NCBI GenBank assembly: GCA_902792085.1
Contig: CADAYE010000009.1
Location: 49,594 to 113,593 of the forward strand
Direction of reading: 5' to 3'
Length of the DNA stretch: 64,000 nucleotides
From: an uncultured bacterium
GTDB lineage: Bacteria; Cyanobacteriota; Vampirovibrionia; Gastranaerophilales; Gastranaerophilaceae
The notes beneath the pieces were generated by a model. It searched no databases and was not told the origin of the DNA. It worked only from the letters and a program-made list of their open reading frames with translations. Positions 1 through 8,355 of the stretch are shown here, piece by piece. Numbering within the stretch: position 1 is the stretch's first letter; each line of letters begins with the position of its first letter. Position numbers and translations under genes: made by a program.

Positions 1-1902
1 TATAAGCCTTTAGACGAAATCGTTCCTGTTCAGCATGGGAAAGACGGTGTTGTTGTAACCCAATACCACAGAGAAATTCTTGAAAAGATGAAACTTTTAA
101 AGATGGACTTTTTGGGATTGCGCAACCTTACAATGATTTCAAAAACCGTAAAACTTATCAAGAAATGTCAAAATATTGATGTTGATATAAACCACATACC
201 GCTTGATGATAAACCCACTTACGATATGTTGATAAGAGGTGAAACTGTCGGGGTATTTCAACTTGAATCTCAAGGAATGACAAATCTGGTTAAAAAACTT
301 CAGCCTGATGTATTTGAAGATTTGGGTGCATTAGTTGCTCTGTTCCGTCCGGGGCCTTTGGGTTCAGGGATGGTTGATGAATTTGTTGACCGTAAACACG
401 GCAGAAAAGCCATTACATATCCTCACCCAAGATTAGAGCCTGTCTTGAAAGATACTTATGGTACAATGGTTTACCAAGAACAGATTATGCAAATCTTTCA
501 GGTTATGGCTGATTATTCGCTCGGTCAGGCAGATCAGGTTCGAAGAATGATGGGGCATAAAGATCCTGCCGCAATGGCTGCTCAAGAAGGAAAACTCATT
601 GAAGGTTCTGCAAAATACGGTATGAAAGCCGAAGATGCAAAAGTATTGTTTGAACAAATACAAAACTTTGCAGCATACTGTTTCAACCGCGCACATTCAT
701 CTGCTTATGCCTTTGTAGCATATCAAACGGCATATTTAAAGTGTCATTATCCTGTTGAATATTTATCTGAACTTTTGACAAGTGTGGCAGGTGATCAGGA
801 AAAGACTCAGGCATATATTGAAGAAGCACAAAAATACGGTATAAAAGTTCTGCCGCCGGATATAAATAAATCTTTCTCAGAATACGCACCTGACGGTCAC
901 AATATCCGCTTTGGACTTGCATCAATCAAACAGGTTGGGGAAGGCGTCGTTGATGAAATTATCAAAGAAAGAGAAGCAAACGGTGATTTTACTTCAATTT
1001 ATGATTTTATAAAACGAGTTGATGTAAAATGTTCAAATAAAAGAGCCTTAGAGGGCTTAATTAAATCAGGGGCATTCTCGCAAATTGAAAAAAGCCGAAA
1101 ACAACTGATGGAAAACCTTGATTATATAGTTTCAACGGCGTCAAAAGAAGCCAAAGAAAAAGAATCAGGTCAGGCAAGTTTATTTGACATGTTAGGGGAC
1201 TCAACATCTGTTGACAATGCAAAATTCAGCCTTGGCGGTAGTGATGAAGAATATGATGCAAGACAAATTCAAATCTTTGAAAAGGAATTTTTAGGATTTT
1301 ATGTAACAAGTCATCCGCTTTCAACCATTCGCGACAAATTGCCGTTTTTAATGACTCATAAAATCTCACAAATTCCGAATATTCCAAATGATAAATCGGT
1401 TACAATCTGCGGACTTGTTACGGCAACAAGACAAATTCCTCAAAAGTCTGATCCGACAAAATTTATAAGATTTGTCACAATAGAAGATTTGACCGGAAAA
1501 ATAGATACTCTTGCTTTTAATTCCAAAATAGCAGATTACGGCGATTTATTGCAAAATGAACAAAGAATAATTGTATCAGGAAAAGTCAGCCGAAGAAGTG
1601 ACGATGAACCGCCTATTATTCTTGTTGATACTGTAAAACCAGTCGATAATACAAATATTGTAACGCTTGAGTTAAAAGACGAATTTAAATACGAAGAAAT
1701 AATTTTATTAAAACAAATGCTTTGCAAATATAAAGGCTCTGACCCTGTTATGCTAAAATTGCCTGACCTTACGGGGGAATCCAAAATTCTGACTGCATCA
1801 ATGTTTTGGGTAAACACATCAAACGACCTTGTTAATACACTAAACAAAAGTTTTGGGAACAGACTTGAAGTCAGTGTTAAATCAATGGATAAAAAATGGT
1901 AA
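1..1902 (+). CDS. dnaE: DNA polymerase III subunit alpha, 3' part
   Basis: This is the C-terminal portion of the replicative polymerase catalytic subunit. The reading frame is open from base 1 (first codons Y-K-P-L-D-E-I-V-P), so the gene starts before the window. Visible family features are the fingers/palm stretch LLKMDFLGLRNLT, then GVFQLES, VALFRPGPLGSGM, VYQEQIMQI and FNRAHSSAYA. A helix-hairpin-helix-type region and an OB-fold region (around ICGLVTATRQI) follow near the C-terminus. It lacks PolC-type features, which supports DnaE. About 634 codons are present, roughly half of a normal DnaE. A weakly T-rich region follows the stop. Identification is secure; only the 5' end is missing. 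Confidence 0.97.
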   Translation, partial: YKPLDEIVPVQHGKDGVVVTQYHREILEKMKLLKMDFLGLRNLTMISKTVKLIKKCQNIDVDINHIPLDDKPTYDMLIRGETVGVFQLESQGMTNLVKKLQPDVFEDLGALVALFRPGPLGSGMVDEFVDRKHGRKAITYPHPRLEPVLKDTYGTMVYQEQIMQIFQVMADYSLGQADQVRRMMGHKDPAAMAAQEGKLIEGSAKYGMKAEDAKVLFEQIQNFAAYCFNRAHSSAYAFVAYQTAYLKCHYPVEYLSELLTSVAGDQEKTQAYIEEAQKYGIKVLPPDINKSFSEYAPDGHNIRFGLASIKQVGEGVVDEIIKEREANGDFTSIYDFIKRVDVKCSNKRALEGLIKSGAFSQIEKSRKQLMENLDYIVSTASKEAKEKESGQASLFDMLGDSTSVDNAKFSLGGSDEEYDARQIQIFEKEFLGFYVTSHPLSTIRDKLPFLMTHKISQIPNIPNDKSVTICGLVTATRQIPQKSDPTKFIRFVTIEDLTGKIDTLAFNSKIADYGDLLQNEQRIIVSGKVSRRSDDEPPIILVDTVKPVDNTNIVTLELKDEFKYEEIILLKQMLCKYKGSDPVMLKLPDLTGESKILTASMFWVNTSNDLVNTLNKSFGNRLEVSVKSMDKKW

Positions 1903-1982
1903 ATATATATTTATAAAACAATAGCAAAAAAAATTTTTTTTATGTTTTAAACATTGTAAGATACTAAATAAAAGGGCTCACA

Positions 1983-2441
1983 ATGAATAGAATTAATGAT
2001 ATTACATTTACCGGAATCAAATATACATCTGCAGGAAGAATATTTGCAAGTAATCAATCTAAAAAATCTCAGGTATTACTACAAAAAGCGGAAAAAGAAA
2101 TGAAAAATTATCGATATACAAACTTTGTAGTAAATAAAAATGGATATAGCATACAATATGCGGATGAAACCGGCAAACATTCTACACAATTGAAAGACAT
2201 TCGCTTTACTTGCGATAATGATGTTATATTTATACTTAAAAATAAACAGAGATTAAGATTTTCATTTTTAGATGAACTTGATATGCATCAAAAATGTGCT
2301 TTAGCTGCTTCGATAGATGCTTCAGAGAATAATTCTAATCTTAATTCAAGCATTATATTAACAAATTTATTAGAACATAAAAATACATATCCAATTAAAA
2401 AAAATTTTTTTGAAAAATTAAAAGACTATATAACAAAATAA
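1983..2441 (+). CDS. Hypothetical protein with N-terminal ITFTG motif, 152 aa
   Basis: The family is not recognised. The protein is Lys- and Asn-rich with no signal peptide or membrane segment. Residues 7-11 read I-T-F-T-G, a short motif near the N-terminus that recurs in other proteins of this window (15613-19764, 44846-45337, 30944-31213, and a variant at 2662-3081). The start codon follows AAAGGGCTCACA, a weak ribosome-binding site. The central part has beta-strand-like alternation (YSIQYADETGKHSTQLKDI). It lies 80 bases after dnaE on the same strand and converges on a structured intergenic region. Base use resembles the neighbours. The gene is probably real; its function is unknown. Confidence 0.75.
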   Translation: MNRINDITFTGIKYTSAGRIFASNQSKKSQVLLQKAEKEMKNYRYTNFVVNKNGYSIQYADETGKHSTQLKDIRFTCDNDVIFILKNKQRLRFSFLDELDMHQKCALAASIDASENNSNLNSSIILTNLLEHKNTYPIKKNFFEKLKDYITK

Positions 2442-2617
2442 AAAAGTCCCATACAAGCGGATTTTGTTACCTGCTGATCTCTGCAGGTGGGTGAGAACCC
2501 TGAGTAATCCGTTTCCCGCTTGCGATATAAAATCGGCGGGTATACTTCAGCCTCATCGGAGTTAACTCTCCCTATTTATGTAAATGTAGGAACAAAATTA
2601 ACACCTGTATGGAACTG
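2440..2617 (-). ncRNA. Candidate structured small RNA, about 178 nt
   Basis: The 220-base gap between convergent genes is unusually rich in nested pairing. CCATACA (2449-2455) pairs with TGTATGG (2606-2612), closing the ends. CGGATT (2458-2463) pairs with AATCCG (2506-2511) and encloses two abutting hairpins: ACCTGC/GCAGGT (2469-2488) and GGGT-GAGA-ACCC (2489-2500). A third hairpin is CCCGC/GCGGG with inner CGAT/ATCG (2515-2540). GAGTTAACTC is palindromic (2559-2568). The minus strand is favoured by a promoter-like TTGCAA (2652-2647), 17 bases, TAAACT (2629-2624), and by a run of T right after the closing stem. The strand is not proven. Size and end pairing would suit 6S RNA, but the multi-hairpin interior does not match its usual single bubble. 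Confidence 0.5.
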
Positions 2618-2661
2618 TAAAACAGTTTAGCATATATTATTGTGCTTTGCAAACAAAATGA

Positions 2662-3081
2662 TTAGTTAAAAAATTTTTTTGCTAATGTTTCGTAATAATA
2701 TTCTATTTTTTTGTTTACAGTAAGTTGCAAATCTCTTATAGAAAGTTTATCAATATCTGAGATTGATGTCCTCAAAATTGGCGTTTTTACCCCGTCATAA
2801 ATTCTTTGCGCTCTTTCCGTATTATGTAAAAAATTCAATAATGTAACATTTTCAAATGTTTTAGGTATCTCATCACTAAAGAACAACAGCTTTGCAGGAG
2901 TAGAGTGTATTATGTCAAGTGTCAAATCCCCCTTAATATTTGAGCCGATAAATATATCCGTTGGGTATAATTCACCAAGCCCGAAAATATATGGCATTTT
3001 ATCAATATTTCCCTGCTTCATATATTTTACTAATGACGGTTTTATATAAGTTTGTCCGAATGTTATTTTATCCGTTTTCAT
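2662..3081 (-). CDS. Hypothetical protein, 139 aa
   Basis: No family is recognised. The N-terminus MKTDKITFGQTY contains I-T-F-G, a variant of the I/N-x-F-x-G motif seen in several hypothetical proteins of this window. There is no signal peptide or transmembrane segment. The sequence mixes hydrophobic beta-like stretches (DIFIGSNIKGDLTLDII, KLLFFSD) with a helical C-terminus rich in Lys and Tyr. It stands alone, convergent with the gene at 1983-2441 and divergent from the small gene at 3198. Codon use is like the flanking core genes. It is probably a lineage-specific cytoplasmic protein. Confidence 0.7.
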   Translation of the reverse strand: MKTDKITFGQTYIKPSLVKYMKQGNIDKMPYIFGLGELYPTDIFIGSNIKGDLTLDIIHSTPAKLLFFSDEIPKTFENVTLLNFLHNTERAQRIYDGVKTPILRTSISDIDKLSIRDLQLTVNKKIEYYYETLAKKFFN

Positions 3082-3197
3082 ATATGATATAAAACAACTA
3101 AAAATATTTTTTGCGAATTTGTAAAAAAAAGTAAATATTATTGTTGAATTTAACTGTTTATGTTACACTTTAAAAGTAACAAATTGGGGTATAAAGA

Positions 3198-3398
3198 ATG
3201 CTGGTTGATTCAATCGGATATTTAAAGAAGAGTAGCGGGGCAGTTAATGCTGATGTTAAAAAAGCACAAATTAGGCCTTATGTAAATTACTATCTTAACG
3301 ACATTAGCGGTCAGTCTTTTGCAAAAAACATGGATTTTAATGCTGCAAAAAGAAATTCAGATTCGCTTATCGGTAAATTTTTAAATTTATTTGCTTAA
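3198..3398 (+). CDS. Small hypothetical protein, 66 aa
   Basis: The family is not recognised. The start ATG follows a GGGGTATAAAGA stretch that gives a weak ribosome-binding site. The product is a basic, soluble, helical-looking peptide with a conserved-looking hydrophobic C-terminus (SLIGKFLNLFA). The stop codon overlaps by four bases the stop of the convergent MFS gene, so the two 3' ends interlock. The region upstream (3120-3190) is very AT-rich and could hold the promoter, but no clear boxes were assigned. Confidence 0.6.
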   Translation: MLVDSIGYLKKSSGAVNADVKKAQIRPYVNYYLNDISGQSFAKNMDFNAAKRNSDSLIGKFLNLFA

Positions 3399-4564
3399 TT
3401 ATTCGTTTTTGGGAATAAGAATTTTACAAGATATGAGCATACGGCGGGGATAACAGATATTCCCACAAGTACCGGAACGATACTTGTATTTTGTGCTATG
3501 AACCCAACCACTGACATTATAATTGCAACAATTCCCCACGAAAATCCGTTTATAAATCCTCCGATAATACTTTTATATTGCGGAATAACATTTTGCGCCA
3601 AGTTCATTGTTATAGGAGTTGCAAACATTGTGACAAACCCCATTATCCCGAATATTGCAAAAGATAATATCGGCATGCTTTTATAAGTGAGCATAAATAA
3701 AACCATCAACGGCAAAGTTGTTATCATTGAAAAATAAAATACATTTGCAGTTCCGATTTTATGTTCAAATTTTGGACTTATAAGTGATGCAATTCCACCC
3801 AAAAATATGAAAAAGAATAACGCAAGTCCGATTTGAAATTTTGAGTACCCTTGCGATTTCCACAAAAAAGGTAATAAAATTGAGCATGAGGTTGTCATTA
3901 ATGACTTTAACATTGCTATGATATTTAATATATTCAATTTTCGGTTTGAAAGAATATCTTTCAGCGCTTTACCCAAATGAATATCAGGTTTTTGAACAAT
4001 CTCAGCAGAAAATTTAGGAACCATCTTGAACATCAAAATTGCCCAAATAACACCAAGCGAAGCCAAATACGGCATTTTGTTTAATCCGAAATACTGTGCA
4101 ATAAAAGATGAAAACAAAGGTCCCATTGAATAACCTAATGTTCCGAAGGCAATAAAAATTCCCATATTTCTTACAACATCAGATTTAGAGAATTTTGAAA
4201 TTAATCCCAAAGATTGCGGATGAAAAAGACTTGAACCAAGACTGCCAAGCATTATAAATAAAACCATATTGATAATATTTTGACTTGCCGGTGCAAACGA
4301 AATAAACACAGATGTGAAAATTAACCCCCAAAAAATTAATGCCCTTTTGCGCATTTTATCCGCAAAGAAGCCAAAAAACGGCTGTAAAAGTGATGAAAAT
4401 ATATGCGAACAACTCAAAATTATAGTTGCAACAGGCATAGAAATCTTCACCTGTTCTGCAATAAACGGCATAATAGGGTTTAAAAATCCCGTATAAATGT
4501 CATTAATAAAATGCCCGCCGCAGAACCATATTTGGGGTTTTCGTTCTTCTTTAGTGTAAATCAT
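3395..4564 (-). CDS. MFS transporter, fosmidomycin-resistance-like
   Basis: The protein has 389 aa and about twelve hydrophobic segments, which is typical of the major facilitator superfamily. Visible features are an N-terminal W-F-C-G-G-H-F-I-N-D-I-Y-T-G-F loop and a short cytoplasmic loop with GFFADKMRKR between helices 2 and 3, the usual MFS signature position. The N-terminal H-F-x-N-D-x-Y and the GSLGSSLFHPQSL stretch resemble the fosmidomycin-resistance (Fsr-like) branch of efflux proteins. It is monocistronic, divergent from the lipoprotein-like gene at 4697. The substrate cannot be told from the sequence. Confidence 0.85.
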   Translation of the reverse strand: MIYTKEERKPQIWFCGGHFINDIYTGFLNPIMPFIAEQVKISMPVATIILSCSHIFSSLLQPFFGFFADKMRKRALIFWGLIFTSVFISFAPASQNIINMVLFIMLGSLGSSLFHPQSLGLISKFSKSDVVRNMGIFIAFGTLGYSMGPLFSSFIAQYFGLNKMPYLASLGVIWAILMFKMVPKFSAEIVQKPDIHLGKALKDILSNRKLNILNIIAMLKSLMTTSCSILLPFLWKSQGYSKFQIGLALFFFIFLGGIASLISPKFEHKIGTANVFYFSMITTLPLMVLFMLTYKSMPILSFAIFGIMGFVTMFATPITMNLAQNVIPQYKSIIGGFINGFSWGIVAIIMSVVGFIAQNTSIVPVLVGISVIPAVCSYLVKFLFPKTNN

Positions 4565-4696
4565 AAAGTTATTTTCGCATTAAAACAAATGTTTTGCAAA
4601 TCTGGATGAAACTAAGAAAATTCTCAAATTTAATATATACATTTGGATATATACATGTTAATATGACTTTGTAGGTAACATAAAGGAGTATAAATA

Positions 4697-5299
4697 ATGC
4701 AAGTAAAAAATATTATTTCATCGATTTTAATTGCAGGCACAACTTTAACCTGCGTAAATTGCAAAAATAATAATAAAATAGTTCAACCGCTTGAAAAGCA
4801 GGCAAAAACGGTTGTAAAAGACACTTTACCGAAAGCATATGCAGACCTTAAAATATATTGCGGATTTGAGCCAAAATATAATTTAAGAGTAGAAAACGGC
4901 GTATCTTTCATTACAGATAATATAAAATATTCAGCACAAAATGGTAAAATAATCGGAGAATTTACGGATATTGCAAAGGGTTTTAAAAGTGAAAAATTCA
5001 TTGTCGAGCAACGTGATTATACGCAACAAGCTGTTGAAACAATAAAAATGCTTGCGGGATTTACAAAAGAAAATGCATCTGATACCTTAACTCTTAGCAA
5101 AGCAGATATTGCAAGTGCAAAATCAAGACTAAAACTTGGAACTATTTGGAATGATGCAAAGAATTTTTTTGAAAAAGCAGATTTGTCATATCTTCATTTT
5201 GGTAAAGTAAAAAATACAAATGAAACAAACGGAATAAAAATTGATATTTATGACAGTGATTATAAACTCAGCGATATTCAATTCAATACGGAAAAATAA
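4697..5299 (+). CDS. Putative secreted or lipoprotein, 200 aa
   Basis: The N-terminus has a lysine followed by a hydrophobic stretch (IISSILIAGTTLTC) and then C-V-N-C-K-N. Either cysteine could be a lipidation site, so an exported lipoprotein is likely although the lipobox is imperfect. The rest is soluble, Lys-rich and without recognisable catalytic motifs. The ribosome-binding site AAAGGAG is well placed, 10 bases before ATG. The stop lies just before the convergent etfA stop. No homologous family is recognised, and the function is unknown. Confidence 0.7.
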   Translation: MQVKNIISSILIAGTTLTCVNCKNNNKIVQPLEKQAKTVVKDTLPKAYADLKIYCGFEPKYNLRVENGVSFITDNIKYSAQNGKIIGEFTDIAKGFKSEKFIVEQRDYTQQAVETIKMLAGFTKENASDTLTLSKADIASAKSRLKLGTIWNDAKNFFEKADLSYLHFGKVKNTNETNGIKIDIYDSDYKLSDIQFNTEK

Positions 5300-5300
5300 T

Positions 5301-6299
5301 TTATAATTCCAAATATTTTGGGACAATTTCAAAGAAATCACCTACAATTCCGGTATCGGCGATTTTGAATATCTGTGCATCAGGATCATTATTTATTGCA
5401 ATAATATGCTCCGATTTATCCATTCCGACAGTATGCTGAATTGCGCCTGAAATTCCGCATGCAATATAGATTTTTGGTCTGACTGTTTTTCCGGTCTGCC
5501 CTATTTGAATTGAATGAGGAGCAAGTCCGTTTTCAACAGCAGGTCTTGTTGCCGCAACTGAAGCCCCTATTTTATCGGCAAATTTTTGCAAAAGTTCAAA
5601 ACCCTTCTCATTTTTTAACCCCATCCCGCCTGCTACAACAATATCTGCATTATCAAGATTATTAATCTCATTTTCAATTGTCTTTTTAAATTCCAATACT
5701 TCAACATCATTTTTCAAACCGTCTAAAATTGAAGTATCTTTTCTGATAAACTCAGTGTCAGCGTAATAATCTACACTGTGGACTTTAAATACATTCGGTC
5801 TTACTGTTGCCATTTGCGGATAATTTTTGCACAAAATTGTCGCCATGAGTTCTCCGCCAAAAGTTGGTCTTGTTGCGGCAAGTTGACCTTTTTCATTTAT
5901 ATCAAGTTCTATACAGTCCGCAGTCAGACCTGTATGCAATGAACTTGAAATTCTCGGTGCCAAATCTCTGCCCTGATTAGTTGCGCCGATAAGTAAAATT
6001 TCAGGCTTTACTTCTTTTACAAGTTCAGTGAAAAGTTTTGAATAATACTTCGTTGAATATTTTTCAAGCCGCTTATCTTCAAAATAATATACTTTATTCA
6101 CACCCATATTTTGAAATGAATCTTTAAAACCCTCAATAGTATCAGGAGAAGTAAAACAAACCGCACTAATTTCAACCCCGCCTAATTTTTGAGATAACTC
6201 ATGCGCTTTTTCAAGGAGTTCAAAAAATACCGTATGAATATAATTTTCATGGGTTAATTGTGCATATAACATAATTCCGGAATTATTTTCATTAGGCAT
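5301..6299 (-). CDS. etfA: Electron transfer flavoprotein subunit alpha
   Basis: This is the FAD-binding alpha subunit of an Etf heterodimer, which accepts electrons from a dehydrogenase and passes them on. Its C-terminal FAD domain is intact: GGMGLKN, VAATRPAVENG, HSIQIGQTGKTVRPKIYIACGISG-type stretches, and SEHIIAINNDPDAQIFKIADTGIVGD. Length (332 aa) is normal. The start overlaps the etfB stop by 8 bases, indicating translational coupling. No acyl-CoA dehydrogenase lies nearby; the upstream partner genes are etfB, a 59-aa Cys protein and an NfnA-like flavoprotein, so the physiological donor remains open. Confidence 0.95.
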   Translation of the reverse strand: MPNENNSGIMLYAQLTHENYIHTVFFELLEKAHELSQKLGGVEISAVCFTSPDTIEGFKDSFQNMGVNKVYYFEDKRLEKYSTKYYSKLFTELVKEVKPEILLIGATNQGRDLAPRISSSLHTGLTADCIELDINEKGQLAATRPTFGGELMATILCKNYPQMATVRPNVFKVHSVDYYADTEFIRKDTSILDGLKNDVEVLEFKKTIENEINNLDNADIVVAGGMGLKNEKGFELLQKFADKIGASVAATRPAVENGLAPHSIQIGQTGKTVRPKIYIACGISGAIQHTVGMDKSEHIIAINNDPDAQIFKIADTGIVGDFFEIVPKYLEL

Positions 6300-7089
6300 T
6301 TTTCACCTCCAAACTTTTAATTTTTTCATCCAAAAGTTTGACACTTTCCTCTGTTGAAAGTTCAAATTTTTGCGCATTATGATTTGACATATTGCGAAAT
6401 GCTCTGCTAACATAAGTCGGAGAGCCTTTTAATCCTACTTGCTCGGGCTCTAAACCGATAATTTGCGCATCACAAATTCGGATTTCCTGTTTTAATGCAA
6501 ATTTTATTCCGTTTATTGTCGGACGCCTTGGCTCAAATTTACCTTCTAACACGCAAATAAGCGCAGGATATGTCGTTTTAACTCTTTCAATTCCGTTTTC
6601 CAAAATCCGTTTTAATTCAATTGATTTTTTATCAACCTTTTCAAATTTTTGTGTGTAAGTGACCTGCGGAATGTTTAAAAATTCTGCAATACAAGGTCCT
6701 GTCTGTGCCGTATCTCCATCAACAGCAAACTGACCGCAAACAATTAAATCGAAATCGGGAAGTTCGGTTTTGATTGCGGAAGAAATTGTTTTTCCAGTTG
6801 CATAAGTATCCGCTCCTGCAAATTTCCTGTCAGAAATCAAAACAGCCTTATCACATCCTATCGCAAGAAGTTTGCGTAACATATCTTCTGCCTGATTTGG
6901 TCCCATAGTAAAAACTGTTATTTCAACATCTTTTAATTGCTCTTTGATTTTAAGAGCAAATTCAGCCGCATAAATATCATAAGGATTAATTACACTTTCA
7001 ACTCCTTCACGCTGAATAGTATTATTTTCGGTCCAGCGAATATCGGTTGTATCAGGCACCTGTTTTACGCATAATGCTATTTTTAACAT
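6292..7089 (-). CDS. etfB: Electron transfer flavoprotein subunit beta
   Basis: Partner of etfA; this subunit binds AMP or, in bifurcating forms, a second FAD. Family landmarks are the N-terminal ALCVKQVPDT, VINPYDIYAAEFAL, the T-M-G-P segment, GADTYATG, CGQFAVDGDTAQTGP and the RRPTINGIKFALKQEI region. Length is 265 aa, normal for the family. The gene precedes etfA with an 8-base overlap. A stretch of two 47-bp direct repeats separates it from the upstream 59-aa gene. The presence of VDGDTAQTGP suits anaerobic Etf types, but bifurcation cannot be decided by eye. Confidence 0.95.
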   Translation of the reverse strand: MLKIALCVKQVPDTTDIRWTENNTIQREGVESVINPYDIYAAEFALKIKEQLKDVEITVFTMGPNQAEDMLRKLLAIGCDKAVLISDRKFAGADTYATGKTISSAIKTELPDFDLIVCGQFAVDGDTAQTGPCIAEFLNIPQVTYTQKFEKVDKKSIELKRILENGIERVKTTYPALICVLEGKFEPRRPTINGIKFALKQEIRICDAQIIGLEPEQVGLKGSPTYVSRAFRNMSNHNAQKFELSTEESVKLLDEKIKSLEVKNA

Positions 7090-7111
7090 ATAAACTCCTT
7101 AATATTGAAAA

Positions 7112-7230
7112 CCCGAAACAAGTTCGGGATAAGGTATTTGTACGGCTCGTTACACTCGATTATACCATGCTTTTCGCAGGGATCCCGAAACAAGTTCGGG
7201 ATAAGGTATTTGTACGGCTCGTTACACTCG
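7112..7230. repeat. Two 47-bp direct repeats with internal palindrome
   Basis: Identical 47-base units lie at 7112-7158 and 7184-7230, separated by 25 bases. Each begins CCCGAAACAAGTTCGGG, a 6-bp-stem palindrome, and ends in TACGGCTCGTTACACTCG. A related palindrome, CCCGAATCAAGTTCGGG, occurs beside tRNA-Phe at 52358-52374. The repeat sits in the operon between etfB and the 59-aa gene, so its hairpins could act on the shared transcript. It looks like a REP-type dispersed palindrome. Confidence 0.8.
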
Positions 7231-7242
7231 CCTACAACTACC

Positions 7243-7422
7243 TTACTTTTTTGCGGCTTTCTGTTTTGCATTTGCACTCAAAAGCGCATCATAAGCCATT
7301 AAATACATCGCACATTTTTTTACATTTGCAATATACCAGGCACACTTATCACCTGAACAAACCATGTCAATTCCTGTTCCGATACTTGTCAAAGGACAAG
7401 ATTTCATCTGCTGTTCTGCCAT
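7243..7422 (-). CDS. Small four-cysteine protein, 59 aa, in the etf cluster
   Basis: This is a short open frame with a strong ribosome-binding site (AGGAGATAGTT before ATG). The product begins MAEQQMKSCPLTSIG and continues through C-S-G-D-K-C-A-W-Y to K-K-C-A-M-Y-L. Cysteines fall at about residues 9, 22, 27 and 37, an arrangement able to bind a metal or iron-sulfur cluster. It ends in a Lys/Ala-rich tail. It begins 9 bases after the stop of the NfnA-like gene and precedes etfB, so it is probably co-transcribed with them. No family is recognised; a redox or assembly accessory role is an inference from context. Confidence 0.7.
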   Translation of the reverse strand: MAEQQMKSCPLTSIGTGIDMVCSGDKCAWYIANVKKCAMYLMAYDALLSANAKQKAAKK

Positions 7423-7431
7423 AACTATCTC

Positions 7432-8268
7432 CTATACTCCCTGTTTTAATAAGTTGCAATTTTCATCTCTTTTGCGCTCTTGATCTTTATAAATTTTTGT
7501 TCTGTTTATAACTTCATCAAAATCAATTTCGTGAGCGTTAAAATCAGGACCGTCAACACAGGCAAATTTTGTTTTCCCGCCGACAGTAACCCTACAAGCC
7601 CCGCACATGCCTGTTCCGTCAACCATAATCGGGTTCATACTTGCTTCGGTATAAATACCTTTATCTCTTGTAAGTTCCGCTACCGCTCTCATCATAGGCA
7701 TCGGACCGACTGCGATTACATAATCAACTTTTTCTCTTTCTATAATTTGTTGCAAAACAGTAGTACCAAATCCTTTTATACCGTAAGAGCCATCATCGGT
7801 TGTCATATATAGTTCAGTACAGGCATCTTTCATCTTATCTTCCCAGAAAAGTAAATCTTTTGTCCTTGCTCCGGAAATCATATAAACTTTGTTTCCTGCT
7901 TCTTTTAAAGCTTTCGAGATTAAATAACAAGGGGCCGCACCGTATCCGCCCGCAACACAAACTGCCGTACCATATTTTTTTATATCGGTAGGTTTCCCTA
8001 AAGGCCCTACGATATCAACAATTTCATCACCTGCATTTAGTTGTGCAAGTTTTTTGGTCGAATAACCGACAGCCATAAATACAAGTGTCAAAACACCTTT
8101 TTCTTTATCGACATCAGCAATAGTCAAAGGCACTCTTTCGCCTTCTTCTTCCACTCTAAAAATTATAAACTGCCCTGCCCTTGCGTTGCGTACAACATAA
8201 GGCGCATCAATTGTTATTTCATATTGATTCGGACAAATTTCTTTTTTTGATAATATTTTATATCCCAT
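7432..8268 (-). CDS. NfnA-like / DHODH-B-type FAD and NAD(P)-binding electron-transfer subunit
   Basis: A 278-aa flavoprotein of the sulfide/dihydroorotate dehydrogenase-like family, the same family as NfnA, the ferredoxin-NADP reductase alpha subunit. The FAD-binding region has ARAGQFIIFRV and RVPLTIAD. The NAD(P)-binding part has VAGGYGAAPCYLISKAL and AVGPMPMMRAV. The C-terminal [2Fe-2S] site is visible as DGTGMCGACRV and FACVDGPDF. Its usual NfnB/GltD-like partner is not in the window. It heads the minus-strand cluster with the 59-aa protein and etfBA, suggesting a pyridine nucleotide to flavoprotein electron route. Confidence 0.88.
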   Translation of the reverse strand: MGYKILSKKEICPNQYEITIDAPYVVRNARAGQFIIFRVEEEGERVPLTIADVDKEKGVLTLVFMAVGYSTKKLAQLNAGDEIVDIVGPLGKPTDIKKYGTAVCVAGGYGAAPCYLISKALKEAGNKVYMISGARTKDLLFWEDKMKDACTELYMTTDDGSYGIKGFGTTVLQQIIEREKVDYVIAVGPMPMMRAVAELTRDKGIYTEASMNPIMVDGTGMCGACRVTVGGKTKFACVDGPDFNAHEIDFDEVINRTKIYKDQERKRDENCNLLKQGV

Positions 8269-8320
8269 TTCTCTCTCCTAATCTCTCAAAATTATACTAC
8301 AAGTTTAAGGAGGTTTCAAG

Positions 8321-8348
8321 TTGACCGAACTTACTTTTGGTGTAATAA
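8321..8348 (+). promoter_or_regulatory. Promoter of spmA, possibly leaderless
   Basis: TTGACC (8321-8326) and TAATAA (8343-8348) are spaced by 16 bases and end 7 bases before the spmA ATG. No Shine-Dalgarno sequence fits in the gap. Transcription would then start at or next to the start codon, giving a leaderless mRNA. Confidence 0.5.
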
Positions 8349-8355
8349 TCAACTT

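Noticed and set aside
2440..2617. 6S RNA, RNase P RNA or SRP RNA in the dnaE-downstream gap
   Set aside because: Size and end pairing fit 6S only loosely; the RNase P and SRP conserved cores were not found, so no class was assigned.
7047..7302. Frames crossing the two 47-bp repeats
   Set aside because: They exist only because the repeat is read through; the real minus-strand gene at 7243-7422 explains the coding signal.
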